A stretch of 64,000 bases of DNA from Nitrospira sp. SG-bin1 (GCA_002083365.1 LVWS01000043.1:62001-126000), one strand, 5' to 3'; shown: positions 41,680 to 50,824, counted from the stretch's first letter. Numbers and translations are program-made. The notes: generated from the sequence alone by a model not told the origin.

Positions 41680-43571
41680 AACAGACTGCCGCGAAGCTCT
41701 TCCACGCCATCGCTGGGCGATACGGAAACCTCGTGCTTGCTTACCGATCGTTTGTCGTGATCGGCACACAGTTGGTCTTGATCTTGGCGGCCAACGTGGC
41801 GGCTTTTGAGCTGCGCTTCGAGGGAGACATCCCTCCGGAATACAGGCACATCATGTGGGACCATGTGCCCGCCGTGTTGCTGATATTCGGCGCGGGTTTA
41901 TGGGTGTTCGGGATCCAACGAGGTCTTTGGAGATATGTCGGTCTTCACGATCTCGGGAAGATCCTCATAGCTTCTTTGATCAGCGCAGCGGTCTTTTATG
42001 GAGTCATCCATCATATCGGGGGGATTACAGAGTATCCCCGATCCGTGATCATCTTGACGGGAGTATTGAACGGATTGTATTTGGCCGGCATCCGATTGGC
42101 CGTACGGGGCTTCCGGGAGTGGCTCCAGGTCGTCAGTCCGAGCGCACGACGCGTCTTGATCATCGGAGCAGGCCATGCGGGCGAGTTGGTGGTCAGAGAC
42201 ATGTTGTCCGATGCGAATTATGACTGCCGTCCGGTTGGGTTCGTGGACGACGATCCCATCAAACAGAAGAAAAAGATCCATGGAATTCCGATCGTCGGGA
42301 CGATCGCAGATACCAAAAAAGCGGCCGATCAGCTGAATGCCCAAGAGATCATCGTCGCTATCCCATCGGCTTCAACGGTGGTGAAACAGAAAATCTTGGC
42401 GGCTTCCGAGGGCTGCACGGTTCCGATCAAGACCTTGCCCAGTGTGAAGCAACTCCTCGGCGATTCGGTCTTGCTTCAGCAAGTCAGACCGATGAATTTG
42501 GATGATTTGCTGCAGCGGGAGCCGATCGATACGGATTGCCACGAGCTGTATCCCCTCATTACCGGGAAGACGCTGCTCGTGACGGGGGCGGGAGGTTCAA
42601 TCGGATCGGAATTATGCCGGCAAATCGCCCGACATAAGCCCCACGCCTTAGTCCTGTTCGAACGCTACGAGAATTCACTCCATTCGCTTGTCCTAGAGTT
42701 ACAAGCGGGTTTCCCGGCAGTCAAGATCGTGCCAGCCATCGGAGACGTGACGGTCTGTGATCGCGTGGCGGAAGTGTTTCGTGAGACCGGACCGCATATC
42801 GTCTTTCATGCTGCCGCACACAAGCATGTTCCCCTCATGGAACTGAATCCGAAGGAAGCAGTTCGCAACAATATATTGGGAACTCGAACGGTCGCCGAGG
42901 TCGCGTCGAAAACACGCGTGGAGCGATTTGTGCTGATCTCCACGGATAAAGCCGTCAACCCTTCGAGTGTCATGGGCGTCACCAAGAGGATCGCGGAGCA
43001 CCTGGTACGGGAGCTCAATCACACCGGTCTCACAAAGTTTACGGTCGTACGGTTCGGCAACGTGTTGGGAAGCAACGGGAGTGTGGTGCCTCTGTTCTCC
43101 GAACAGATCCGCAAAGGTGGTCCGGTGACCGTGACCCATCCGGAGATCAAGCGATTCTTTATGACGATTCCCGAGGCCGTCCATCTCGTTCTCCAAGCAA
43201 GTGTGATGGGGCAGGGAGGAGAAGTCTTCGTTCTCGACATGGGCGAGCAAATCAAAGTCGCCGATTTGGCCAGAAACATGATCGTGTTGGCCGGCCTCGT
43301 GCCAGGGAAGGACGTGGACATCGTCTTTACGGGGCTTCGGCCTGGAGAAAAGTTGTACGAAGAATTGTTTGAGCACAGCGAGCGAGCGGAACCCACCGCC
43401 CATCCCAAAATCCATCGAGCGGTCGGCACTCCTGTCCCGGTGGGCGAGTTGGCTGAATGGGTAGAGTCACTGCCGGCAAGGCTTCCTAAAAGCGATGAAG
43501 AAGAACTGCTTCACGATCTCAAGCGGCTGGTGCCGAGTTTCCAACCTAAGCTTTCCCAGTGGGTTTCGTAG
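41670..43571 (+). CDS. Membrane-bound nucleotide-sugar 4,6-dehydratase (WbpM/CapD/FlaA1-like)
   Basis: 633 residues. Four N-terminal membrane segments (about residues 20-140) are followed by a Rossmann domain of unknown role (VLIIGAGHAGELVVRDML, then VGFVDDDP) and a C-terminal extended SDR (LLVTGAGGSIGSELCRQIA near residue 300). At the active site ISTDKAVNPSSVMGVTKR has Met in place of the SDR tyrosine with the Lys kept, as in other membrane WbpM proteins, which use a Met/Lys arrangement. It makes UDP-4-keto-6-deoxy-GlcNAc, the substrate of the WbpV-like reductase at 35264. FGNVLGSNGSVVPLF and GLRPGEKLYEELF confirm the family. Confidence 0.9.
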   Translation: MRMKQTAAKLFHAIAGRYGNLVLAYRSFVVIGTQLVLILAANVAAFELRFEGDIPPEYRHIMWDHVPAVLLIFGAGLWVFGIQRGLWRYVGLHDLGKILIASLISAAVFYGVIHHIGGITEYPRSVIILTGVLNGLYLAGIRLAVRGFREWLQVVSPSARRVLIIGAGHAGELVVRDMLSDANYDCRPVGFVDDDPIKQKKKIHGIPIVGTIADTKKAADQLNAQEIIVAIPSASTVVKQKILAASEGCTVPIKTLPSVKQLLGDSVLLQQVRPMNLDDLLQREPIDTDCHELYPLITGKTLLVTGAGGSIGSELCRQIARHKPHALVLFERYENSLHSLVLELQAGFPAVKIVPAIGDVTVCDRVAEVFRETGPHIVFHAAAHKHVPLMELNPKEAVRNNILGTRTVAEVASKTRVERFVLISTDKAVNPSSVMGVTKRIAEHLVRELNHTGLTKFTVVRFGNVLGSNGSVVPLFSEQIRKGGPVTVTHPEIKRFFMTIPEAVHLVLQASVMGQGGEVFVLDMGEQIKVADLARNMIVLAGLVPGKDVDIVFTGLRPGEKLYEELFEHSERAEPTAHPKIHRAVGTPVPVGELAEWVESLPARLPKSDEEELLHDLKRLVPSFQPKLSQWVS

Positions 43572-43611
43572 GTTTTGCACATTCAAGTGTCGGTTTGCCT
43601 CCTTCGTGCTA

Positions 43612-43640
43612 TTGTCCAGATGGTGTGAACTGAGATTAAT
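43612..43640 (+). promoter_or_regulatory. Possible promoter before rmlA
   Basis: TTGTCC (43612-43617) and ATTAAT (43635-43640) with a 17-base spacer, each a four-of-six match to sigma-70 elements, in the 113-base gap before rmlA. It could let the rml genes be transcribed independently of the upstream operon. Weak evidence only. Confidence 0.28.
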
Positions 43641-43684
43641 CGACAAGGACAGCGAGGAACCGCGTACGAGAGGACGGTATCGCA

Positions 43685-44425
43685 GTGAAAGGCGTCGTGC
43701 TGGCGGGTGGGTTGGGAACCAGGTTATTGCCTCTCACCAAGGTTACAAACAAACATCTGCTTCCGGTGTATAACCGGCCGATGATCTATTATCCGATTCA
43801 GACGTTGGTCAATGCGGGTGTGACTGAAATCATGTTGGTGACGGGTGGGAACAATGCGGGTGACTTTTTAAGATTGCTCGGGAACGGAACAGAGTTCGGG
43901 CTCAAACATCTCAACTATACCTATCAGGAAGGCGAGGGTGGCATTGCCGACGCACTTCGGTTGGCCGAGCACTTTGCCGATGGAGAATCCATTTGCGTCA
44001 TGTTGGGCGACAACATCATCCAAGGGAACGTCGCCAAGGCAGCATATCACTTTCGCCATCAGCGAAGTGGGGCAAGGATTCTCCTCAAAGAAGTCCCGGA
44101 TCCACAACGGTTTGGCGTGCCGGTTTTGGAAGGAGAACGTGTCGTAAAGATAGAAGAAAAGCCGCTTCATCCTCGATCTCCGTATGCCGTCACGGGGATT
44201 TATTTTTATGATTCCCAAGTCTTCGGGTTTATTCGTTCGCTCAAACCATCAGCGAGGGGGGAACTGGAGATTACCGACGTCAACAACGCTTATATCAAGG
44301 CCGGAATGCTGACATGGGATCTGCTCGAGGGATGGTGGACGGATGCCGGCACCATCGAGTCTCTCCATCTGGCCAATCAGCTGGTCGGCCAAACCGGTGC
44401 CAACAATCTTGATCTGGCGGCATAG
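43685..44425 (+). CDS. rmlA: Glucose-1-phosphate thymidylyltransferase (short type)
   Basis: Makes dTDP-glucose, first step of the dTDP-rhamnose route. VVLAGGLGTRLLPLTKVTNKH holds the nucleotide loop and the catalytic region; ICVMLGDNIIQG the metal-binding Asp; VPDPQRFGVPVLEG and EEKP the sugar site. At 246 residues it lacks the roughly 45-residue C-terminal part of the common RmlA, like the short forms in archaea and some bacteria. It abuts rmlB with no gap. Other dTDP or UDP pyrophosphorylases of the same fold are possible but the neighbours favour RmlA. Confidence 0.88.
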   Translation: MKGVVLAGGLGTRLLPLTKVTNKHLLPVYNRPMIYYPIQTLVNAGVTEIMLVTGGNNAGDFLRLLGNGTEFGLKHLNYTYQEGEGGIADALRLAEHFADGESICVMLGDNIIQGNVAKAAYHFRHQRSGARILLKEVPDPQRFGVPVLEGERVVKIEEKPLHPRSPYAVTGIYFYDSQVFGFIRSLKPSARGELEITDVNNAYIKAGMLTWDLLEGWWTDAGTIESLHLANQLVGQTGANNLDLAA

Positions 44426-45442
44426 ATGCGCATCCTTGTCACCGGCGGTGCCGGTTTCATCGGGTCCCACCTTGTCCGGCGTCTAGTCGCCTCTGCACAG
44501 CACCAGGTTGTCAACCTCGATGCTCTCTGCTATTCGGGGAATCTGACCAATCTGGATACGGTCAGCCGAAAGGGCGGGTATGTGTTTGTCCATGGCGACA
44601 TTTGTGATGGATCGTTGGTTTCATCCGTGCTTCGCAAGCATCGCATCGAGGGCATCATCAATTGTGCGGCGGAGACGCATGTCGACCGTTCGATCCTTGA
44701 TCCGGGATGCTTCGCGCGCACGGATGTGGTGGGCACGGGCGTGTTGCTTGAACAAGGACGACATGCTGGGGTGAAACGGTTTCTTCAAGTCAGTACCGAC
44801 GAAGTGTACGGCAGCGTCGAATCCGGTCTGTCAACGGAAGGAGATCGAGTTGAGCCGCGTAGCCCTTACTCAGCCAGCAAAGCAGGCGGAGATCTCCTGG
44901 TGTTGAGCTACTGGACTACCTATCAATTTCCGGTGGTGGTGACGAGGGGCAGCAATACCTATGGCCCCAATCAGTATCCGGAAAAATTCATTCCTCTCTT
45001 CGTCACGAATGCGATAGATGATCAGCTGTTGCCCTTGTACGGCGACGGCAGATACCATCGCGATTGGCTGGCCGTCGAAGACCATTGTGCCGGGATCGAA
45101 CGGGCTTTTTTCCATGGAGAGCCGGGAACCGTGTACAACATCGGTGCGGGAAACGAGCGCGAAAACATTGCGGTCGCCGAGGAGATTCTCTCGTGCCTAG
45201 GCAAACCGAAGACCTTGCTCCGCTTCGTGGCAGACAGACCCGGTCATGATCGACGATATGCGGTTGATAGCGGGAAGCTTCGTCGGCTTGGATGGCGTCC
45301 GGTCGTCCCGTTCGAAGATGGGCTGCGCGCGACGATTCAATGGTATCGAGAACATGAGTCCTGGTGGCGCCCCATCAAGTCCGGAGAGTTCCGAAAGTAT
45401 TATGAACAGATGTACGGTAAGCGGTTACAACAAGCCAGTTGA
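44426..45442 (+). CDS. rmlB: dTDP-glucose 4,6-dehydratase
   Basis: 338-residue extended SDR that converts dTDP-glucose to dTDP-4-keto-6-deoxyglucose. ILVTGGAGFIGSHLVRRL binds NAD; VSTDEVYGSVE has the catalytic Thr-Asp-Glu set and YSASK the Tyr/Lys; TRGSNTYGPNQYPEK and DWLAVEDHC are the conserved substrate-side elements. The start codon follows the rmlA stop directly. The substitution PGCFARTDVVGTGVLL in place of the usual FIQTNVVGT is minor. Next gene rmlD lies 83 bases on. Confidence 0.92.
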   Translation: MRILVTGGAGFIGSHLVRRLVASAQHQVVNLDALCYSGNLTNLDTVSRKGGYVFVHGDICDGSLVSSVLRKHRIEGIINCAAETHVDRSILDPGCFARTDVVGTGVLLEQGRHAGVKRFLQVSTDEVYGSVESGLSTEGDRVEPRSPYSASKAGGDLLVLSYWTTYQFPVVVTRGSNTYGPNQYPEKFIPLFVTNAIDDQLLPLYGDGRYHRDWLAVEDHCAGIERAFFHGEPGTVYNIGAGNERENIAVAEEILSCLGKPKTLLRFVADRPGHDRRYAVDSGKLRRLGWRPVVPFEDGLRATIQWYREHESWWRPIKSGEFRKYYEQMYGKRLQQAS

Positions 45443-45525
45443 GACGGCGATTGCCGCTGAATAGCCGCGCGTAACTTTCTCGAGAACTTCACCGCAGCTT
45501 CGTCTCAACCGAGTTCATTGCCGAT

Positions 45526-46377
45526 ATGAGAGTTCTGCTTACCGGAGCCGGCGGGCAACTGGGCAGCGCGCTATGCGAGGTGTTTGGGTACGAAACAGTC
45601 ATACCCAAAGACTTGCCGGACTTTGATCTGACTCGCTCGAGTGTTGAAGAAGAGATCATCGAATCCGCTCCCCACTTGATCATCCATGCGGGAGCCTACA
45701 CCGATGTAGACGGGGCCGAACGAGAGCCGGACCTCGCGTTGGCGGTGAACGCCACGGGAACCGAGCAAATCGCACGTGCCGCCGTTCGGGTCGGGGCACG
45801 GTTGATCTATGTTTCCACCGACTATGTGTTCGATGGGAAGCAGCGGATCCCGTATCGTGAAGATGATAGTCCTCGTCCGATCAACCGATATGGATTTTCG
45901 AAATGGAAAGGAGAGCAGGCCGTTCTGGCGTCTGGCGCCAGGGCGCTCATCATCCGGACCGCATGGCTCTATGGATCAGTCGGAAAAAATTTTGTGAAGT
46001 CGATCATGCGGGCTGCGCAGAGCGAATCGATCTTGAAGGTCGTGCATGATCAATCCGGTTGCCCTACGTATGTCGAAGACCTGGCCGCTGCCATGGCTTC
46101 GTTGGTCGGGAAGGATGCGGAAGGAATAGTTCACGTGACCAATCGCGGCCAGTGCACATGGTATGAGTTTGCGCAAGCCATCGTTCGTGAAATGGGACTC
46201 TGCTGCCCCGTCATACCGATTACAACGGAGCAAGCAGGACGTCCAGCCAAGCGACCGTCGTACTCAGTATTGAATCCGGACCGATTGGCCTCTCTGGGCC
46301 TTGTATTACCGGAATGGAGCGAGGCTCTGGCCCGATTTGCCAAAGCCGCCCACCCGCTTCCTGGGAGTTCTATTTGA
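45526..46377 (+). CDS. rmlD: dTDP-4-dehydrorhamnose reductase
   Basis: 283-residue SDR that carries out the last step to dTDP-L-rhamnose. RVLLTGAGGQLGSALCEVF opens the cofactor domain; HAGAYTDVDGAEREPDLA is the family hallmark; YVSTDYVFDG and YGFSKWKGEQ are the active site, with TAWLYGSVGKNFV next. The RmlC 3,5-epimerase that should make its substrate is not in the window between rmlB and rmlD or elsewhere here. The last 83 bases before it hold no recognisable gene. Confidence 0.92.
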   Translation: MRVLLTGAGGQLGSALCEVFGYETVIPKDLPDFDLTRSSVEEEIIESAPHLIIHAGAYTDVDGAEREPDLALAVNATGTEQIARAAVRVGARLIYVSTDYVFDGKQRIPYREDDSPRPINRYGFSKWKGEQAVLASGARALIIRTAWLYGSVGKNFVKSIMRAAQSESILKVVHDQSGCPTYVEDLAAAMASLVGKDAEGIVHVTNRGQCTWYEFAQAIVREMGLCCPVIPITTEQAGRPAKRPSYSVLNPDRLASLGLVLPEWSEALARFAKAAHPLPGSSI

Positions 46378-46399
46378 GTGCTCCGATCGGTCAAAAACC

Positions 46400-46428
46400 T
46401 TTTCAAGTGTTCAGAGACTGGTTAAGAT
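46400..46428 (+). promoter_or_regulatory. Possible promoter before kdsC
   Basis: TTTTCA (46400-46405) and TAAGAT (46423-46428) with a 17-base spacer, in the 98-base gap after rmlD. Each is a four-of-six match to sigma-70 consensus. It would allow separate expression of the kdsC-manC-manB genes. Weak evidence. Confidence 0.28.
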
Positions 46429-46475
46429 AGCAACTCATTCTTTCCAGGACATCCGACTCCTCTACCGATACGCGC

Positions 46476-47021
46476 GTGAAATCGAAAACTTGGCACATAC
46501 CCGCGAAGAATCGCTTGCGAGAAATCCGGTTGTTCGCCACTGATGTGGACGGAGTCCTCACCGATGCCGGCATGTACTATTCCGAGTCGGGCGATGAATG
46601 GAAGAAGTTCAATACCCGTGACGGGATGGGAATCAAATTGCTCCAGAAGGCCGGACTCATCACCGCCATCGTGACCCAAGAGCGAACCCGATTGGTGGCC
46701 AGACGGGCCGAAAAGCTCGCCATTCCCGAGCTCCATCAGGGAGTAATGGACAAGTTGTCGGTGCTTCGAGATATGGCCATGCGATACAGTCTCTCGCTCC
46801 GGCAGATTGCGTATATCGGTGACGATGTCAACGACATCGAAGCCTTGAAGGCGGCGGGATTGTCCGCAGCCCCTGCGGATGCTCTTCCGCAAGTGTTGGA
46901 CGTCGTCGACTATGTCTGCCGACAGAAGGGGGGGGAGGGGGCGGTGCGTGAGCTTGCCGAGATGATCCTCCATTCTTACGACTCTTACGACGAACCGAAG
47001 ACGACCAAGTCGCGCCGTTGA
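46476..47021 (+). CDS. kdsC: 3-deoxy-D-manno-octulosonate 8-phosphate phosphatase
   Basis: 181-residue C0-type HAD phosphatase without a cap, acting as a tetramer in the Kdo pathway. FATDVDGVLTDAGMYY has the two catalytic aspartates; FNTRDGMGIKLLQKAG and IVTQERTRLVARRAEKL give motif II and the neighbouring substrate loop; HQGVMDKLSVL holds the motif III Lys and YIGDDVNDIEALK the metal-binding Asps. The closely related phosphatases for sialic-acid-type sugars are the alternative. A run of eight G (46928-46935) lies near its 3' end in codons for KGGEGA. Starts at GTG 46476. Confidence 0.88.
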   Translation: MKSKTWHIPAKNRLREIRLFATDVDGVLTDAGMYYSESGDEWKKFNTRDGMGIKLLQKAGLITAIVTQERTRLVARRAEKLAIPELHQGVMDKLSVLRDMAMRYSLSLRQIAYIGDDVNDIEALKAAGLSAAPADALPQVLDVVDYVCRQKGGEGAVRELAEMILHSYDSYDEPKTTKSRR

Positions 47022-47029
47022 GGTGAACG

Positions 47030-48481
47030 ATGACAAAGACACATGCGTTGTATCCGGTGATCATGGCGGGAGGGAGCGGGACCAGGTTTTGGCCGTTGAG
47101 TCGTCATCTGTTTCCCAAGCAGCTTTTGCGGATAGGCGGGGAGCATACGTTGATCCAGCAGACCATGCGACGCGTCCTCGGCTGTGCGCCTGCTTCCCAT
47201 GTGCTGATCTCGACGAATGCCGCACAAGCCGACCTCATTCGCACGCAATTGGTCGACTGGAAAGAAGACCTTACGGATGGATTTCTCCTCGAACCGGAAG
47301 GGAGAAATACAGCGCCTGCCATCGCGCTTGCCGCTCTGGAAGTAGCGGCACGTGATCCGGAGGGTCTCATGTTGGTCGTTCCCGCGGATCATATCGTGAC
47401 GGGCCAGCGTGATTTTGAAGCGGCGGTTCAATTGGCGTCACAGTTGGCCGGAGAAGGCTATTTGGTGACGTTCGGGATCAAGCCGATCAGGCCGGAAACC
47501 GGCTACGGCTATATCAGGCCCAAGGACAAGGCTCTACTGGGCAAGCAAGGAAAGTTACGAGGATATCTCGTCCGAAAATTCGTGGAGAAGCCCAATGCCA
47601 CGAAAGCAGCTCAGTACGTGAAGGCGGGAGACTACTTTTGGAACAGCGGCATGTTTGTCTGGCGCGCGGCCACGATCTTGGAGGAGATCGGCCTTCACCA
47701 ACCGGCGATCATGGCCTCGATGGATCGCATCCGGAAACTCAAAAAAGAGGGTGCGTCAAGACAGTCGATCGATGACGTGTATCGTCAAATCACACCGGTC
47801 TCAATCGACACCGGTGTCATGGAGCGGTCGTCGAAGGCGGCGGTGGTACCGGTGACGTTTAAGTGGTCCGATGTCGGGAGTTGGGGGAGTTTGGACGAAG
47901 TCGCGGAAAAGAACAAGGCCGGTAACGTGGTCACGGGACGGGTGGTCGACTTTGAAAGTAGGCGTTCGATCGTCTATGCAGATCGGCGCATCGTGGCAAC
48001 GATCGGGCTTGAAGATATGGTGGTGGTGGATACTCCTGACGCGACGTTGGTGTGTCCGAAATCGCGGGCGCAGGATGTGAAGCAGGTCGTCGACATTCTG
48101 AAACGGCAGCAAGCACCCGAACACTTGGAACACCTGACCGTGCAGCGGCCATGGGGGTCTTATACGGTGTTGGAAGAAGGGCCGGGGTTCAAAGTCAAAC
48201 GTGTGACGGTCAATCCCGGTGGCCGACTCTCGCTCCAGATGCATCATCGGCGAAGCGAGCATTGGGTGGTGATTGCCGGCACCGCGCGCGTGACAAGGGA
48301 GCAGGAGGTCTTCGATTTAACGGTCGGCGACAGCACGGCCATTCCGGTGAAAACCAAACATCGCTTGGAAAATCCCGGGCAGGAGACGGTGCATATCATC
48401 GAAGTACAGAACGGGCCTTATCTCGGCGAGGATGATATCGTGCGGTTCAAGGACGATTACGGTCGGATAGCGAAAAGTTGA
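47030..48481 (+). CDS. manC: Mannose-1-phosphate guanylyltransferase/mannose-6-phosphate isomerase
   Basis: 483-residue bifunctional enzyme that supplies GDP-mannose. The N-terminal guanylyltransferase has MAGGSGTRFWPLSRHLFPKQ, then VVPADHIV, FVEKPNATKAAQYVKAGDY and WNSGMFVWRA. The C-terminal cupin domain of type II phosphomannose isomerase has QRPWGSYTVLEEGPGFKVK and LQMHHRRSEHWVVIAGTA with the metal-binding His residues. GAGGTGA just before ATG 47030 is a good ribosome site. Partner phosphomannomutase follows at 48560. GDP-mannose would also feed a ColD/Fcl-type route upstream. Confidence 0.93.
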   Translation: MTKTHALYPVIMAGGSGTRFWPLSRHLFPKQLLRIGGEHTLIQQTMRRVLGCAPASHVLISTNAAQADLIRTQLVDWKEDLTDGFLLEPEGRNTAPAIALAALEVAARDPEGLMLVVPADHIVTGQRDFEAAVQLASQLAGEGYLVTFGIKPIRPETGYGYIRPKDKALLGKQGKLRGYLVRKFVEKPNATKAAQYVKAGDYFWNSGMFVWRAATILEEIGLHQPAIMASMDRIRKLKKEGASRQSIDDVYRQITPVSIDTGVMERSSKAAVVPVTFKWSDVGSWGSLDEVAEKNKAGNVVTGRVVDFESRRSIVYADRRIVATIGLEDMVVVDTPDATLVCPKSRAQDVKQVVDILKRQQAPEHLEHLTVQRPWGSYTVLEEGPGFKVKRVTVNPGGRLSLQMHHRRSEHWVVIAGTARVTREQEVFDLTVGDSTAIPVKTKHRLENPGQETVHIIEVQNGPYLGEDDIVRFKDDYGRIAKS

Positions 48482-48559
48482 TTCGTGTGATGAAGCCGAC
48501 GAGAGCGGGCAGAGGACCGAGTGGGGCTGATGAGGAATCGGTCTTCTGAAGGAGGGTGT

Positions 48560-49960
48560 GTGGGTTTGTTTCGCGAATATGATCTTCGGGGAATTGTCGG
48601 CAGCGAATTGACTGAAGATTTGGCCGAACGCTTGGGTCGGGCCTTTTCCACATATGTAGGTAGGCGCGGAGTGACAACGATCAGCGTCGGCCGCGATGGT
48701 CGGTTGAGCTCCCCAGCACTTCACAAGGCGCTTGTAAAAGGGTTGCTTGCCGGAGGGCTCGATGTCATCGACATCGGAGTGTGTCCCTCTCCTTTGGTGT
48801 ACTTTTCGTTGTTCACGCTCCCGGTCGGCGGCGGTATCATGATTACCGGGAGTCACAACGCGGCCGAATATAACGGGTTCAAGATCTGTGTCGGCAAGAC
48901 GGCCATCCACGGAAAGGAAATTCAGGAACTTCGAAGAGTGATGGAAGAAGGCGTATTTGTGTCGGGGAATGGGCATCTCTCGGAGCATCCGATCATCCCG
49001 GATTACCTGGCATACATCAAGAAAAGCTTCTCTCATGTTCACGCGAATCGACTGCAAGTCGTGATCGATAGCGGCAACGGCGCGGCCTCCCTCGTTGCCA
49101 AACAAGCGCTTGAGTTGTTGGGATGTCAAGTCACAGGCTTGTATTGCGATTTGGACGGACGCTTCCCCCATCACCATCCAGATCCCACGGTGCTGGAGAA
49201 CCTTTCCGATCTCATGCGGGCAGTGAAGGATCATGGAGCCGATGTGGGAATCGGATATGACGGGGATGCAGACCGAATCGGAGCTGTCGATGAGCAGGGT
49301 CACGTGTTGTGGGGCGACCGTCTCTTGGTTCTCTACTCACGCGACATCCTGGCTACGAAGCCCGGCAGCACCATCATCTCGGAAGTGAAGGCTTCTCAGA
49401 GCCTCTACGACGACATTACCAAGCGCGGCGGACGCGCCATCATGTGGAAGACGGGTCATTCGCTGATTAAGGCGAAAATGAAGGAAGAGGCCGCGGTCTT
49501 GGCCGGTGAAATGTCAGGGCACATGTTCTTTGCGGATCGGTATTTTGGGTACGATGACGCCGTCTATGCGTCGTGCCGGCTCGTGGAAATTTTGGCGAAG
49601 GCTCATCGGCCGCTTTCGGCATTGGTGTCTGATCTGCCTCCGTCGGTCGTCACTCCTGAGATCCGAGTGGATCTCCCTGATGCCGTCAAGTTCGATGTTG
49701 TTGAGCGGATTCGCCAGCGATTTACCGAATACCTGAAGGCCAAACAGGGTCTTGGGCCGAGGAAACTGGCGCTTCAAAACCTGATTACGATCGACGGCGT
49801 CCGCGCCATCTTCGACGATGGGTGGGGGCTGGTTCGAGCTTCCAACACCCAACCAGCCTTGGTCCTGAGATTTGAGGCGACATCCTCCGCACAACTGCAC
49901 GTCATTCGGGCGCTCATCGAAGACGAACTCGCGGTGGCAAAACGGTCGGTCGGGTGCTGA
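48560..49960 (+). CDS. manB: Phosphomannomutase/phosphoglucomutase
   Basis: Interconverts hexose 6- and 1-phosphates through a phosphoserine. About 466 residues from GTG 48560, which has AGGAGG 4 bases upstream; an in-frame GTG at 48521 is less likely. LFREYDLRGIVG starts domain 1, MITGSHNAAEYNGFKI has the active serine, IGYDGDADRIGAVD the metal-binding aspartates, GEMSGHMFF the sugar-specificity loop, and WGLVRASNTQPALVLRFEA the phosphate-binding domain 4. The family includes AlgC, which uses both mannose and glucose phosphates. It ends the big polysaccharide locus. Confidence 0.92.
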   Translation: MGLFREYDLRGIVGSELTEDLAERLGRAFSTYVGRRGVTTISVGRDGRLSSPALHKALVKGLLAGGLDVIDIGVCPSPLVYFSLFTLPVGGGIMITGSHNAAEYNGFKICVGKTAIHGKEIQELRRVMEEGVFVSGNGHLSEHPIIPDYLAYIKKSFSHVHANRLQVVIDSGNGAASLVAKQALELLGCQVTGLYCDLDGRFPHHHPDPTVLENLSDLMRAVKDHGADVGIGYDGDADRIGAVDEQGHVLWGDRLLVLYSRDILATKPGSTIISEVKASQSLYDDITKRGGRAIMWKTGHSLIKAKMKEEAAVLAGEMSGHMFFADRYFGYDDAVYASCRLVEILAKAHRPLSALVSDLPPSVVTPEIRVDLPDAVKFDVVERIRQRFTEYLKAKQGLGPRKLALQNLITIDGVRAIFDDGWGLVRASNTQPALVLRFEATSSAQLHVIRALIEDELAVAKRSVGC

Positions 49961-50001
49961 CACGCCCCGGGTGGCCTCTTGAGACTCCCGCCGTTGACCG
50001 G

Positions 50002-50778
50002 ATGTGTCGGTATGTCGTCATCCTGGCTATGATCGCCCTTTCACCACACTCAGCGGCCTGTATGGAGCTTGAACCTCTCGGCGAAGCCAAGCGTCCGTTT
50101 CACATTGGAGAACGGCTGACCTACGAGGTTTCCTGGCTCAATCTTACTGCCGTGATTGCGGTGATGGAGGTGACCCGCATGGATGGCGCACATGACCAAA
50201 CCGTCGCGAAGTTGGTCGGGACTGCGCAGTCAACTCCCATCATCACCAAGTTTTTCCCAGTTGACAATCGAGTGGAATCACAGCTGGACTTGGAAACACT
50301 GACTCCGGAACATATGACGTTCCGCCGGCGTGAAGGTAAAAAGAAAGAAGATATTGAGTACGCCTTCCAACAAAAAGAGGGCACGGTCACGGCTGTCAGA
50401 GGAGGGACGACGGAGACGCTCCCTATCCCGGCCGGGACGCAGGACATCATTTCATGCTTGTACTATACCCGTACCATCTTGCCGCCGAGTCCGGGTGCTT
50501 CACTGAAGATGAATGTGTATCACGACAAGAAAAATCGTCCTGTCGAGGTTCGTGTCGAAGCCATCGAAACTATTGAAGGCGTCTGGGGAAAGACGGAAAC
50601 CGTCCGGGTGCTGGTGATCATGCCGTTCCATGGACTGTTTATGAATCAGGGCAACATCCGCGTATGGGTTACGAATGATGAACGGAAGATCCCGGTGCGA
50701 ATGAAAGCGAAGGTCGTGCTTGGGTCCATCGTTGCCGATTTGGTAGACGGGATGCCGACATCCAGACGTGATCAATAA
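50002..50778 (+). CDS. DUF3108 periplasmic protein
   Basis: Secreted protein of about 258 residues. From ATG 50002 the first 20 residues (YVVILAMIALSPHSAAC) form a signal peptide, possibly with a lipobox-like end at SAAC. FHIGERLTYEVSWLNLTA and the later LPIPAGTQDIISCLYY and VRVLVIMPFHGLF, plus VWVTNDERKIPVRMKAKV, are the recurrent parts of the DUF3108 family. The function of that family is not established. The longer frame from GTG 49954 overlaps manB by 7 bases, but would place 16 extra residues before the signal. It ends about 55 bases before fbp. Confidence 0.78.
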   Translation: MCRYVVILAMIALSPHSAACMELEPLGEAKRPFHIGERLTYEVSWLNLTAVIAVMEVTRMDGAHDQTVAKLVGTAQSTPIITKFFPVDNRVESQLDLETLTPEHMTFRRREGKKKEDIEYAFQQKEGTVTAVRGGTTETLPIPAGTQDIISCLYYTRTILPPSPGASLKMNVYHDKKNRPVEVRVEAIETIEGVWGKTETVRVLVIMPFHGLFMNQGNIRVWVTNDERKIPVRMKAKVVLGSIVADLVDGMPTSRRDQ

Positions 50779-50794
50779 AATCACGGAGCATCGA

Positions 50795-50824
50795 TTGCTC
50801 AGGCACTCTTGACCAGGCTATACT
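50795..50824 (+). promoter_or_regulatory. Possible promoter of fbp, near-leaderless
   Basis: TATACT at 50819-50824 is a five-of-six -10 element, with TTGCTC at 50795-50800 a weak -35 (spacer 18). The transcription start would fall at about 50831-50834, on or next to the fbp ATG at 50834, and no ribosome site precedes that ATG. A leaderless mRNA is therefore possible. Confidence 0.3.

Noticed and set aside
48317..49303. 328-codon antisense open frame
   Set aside because: Shadow of manC/manB with no family features.
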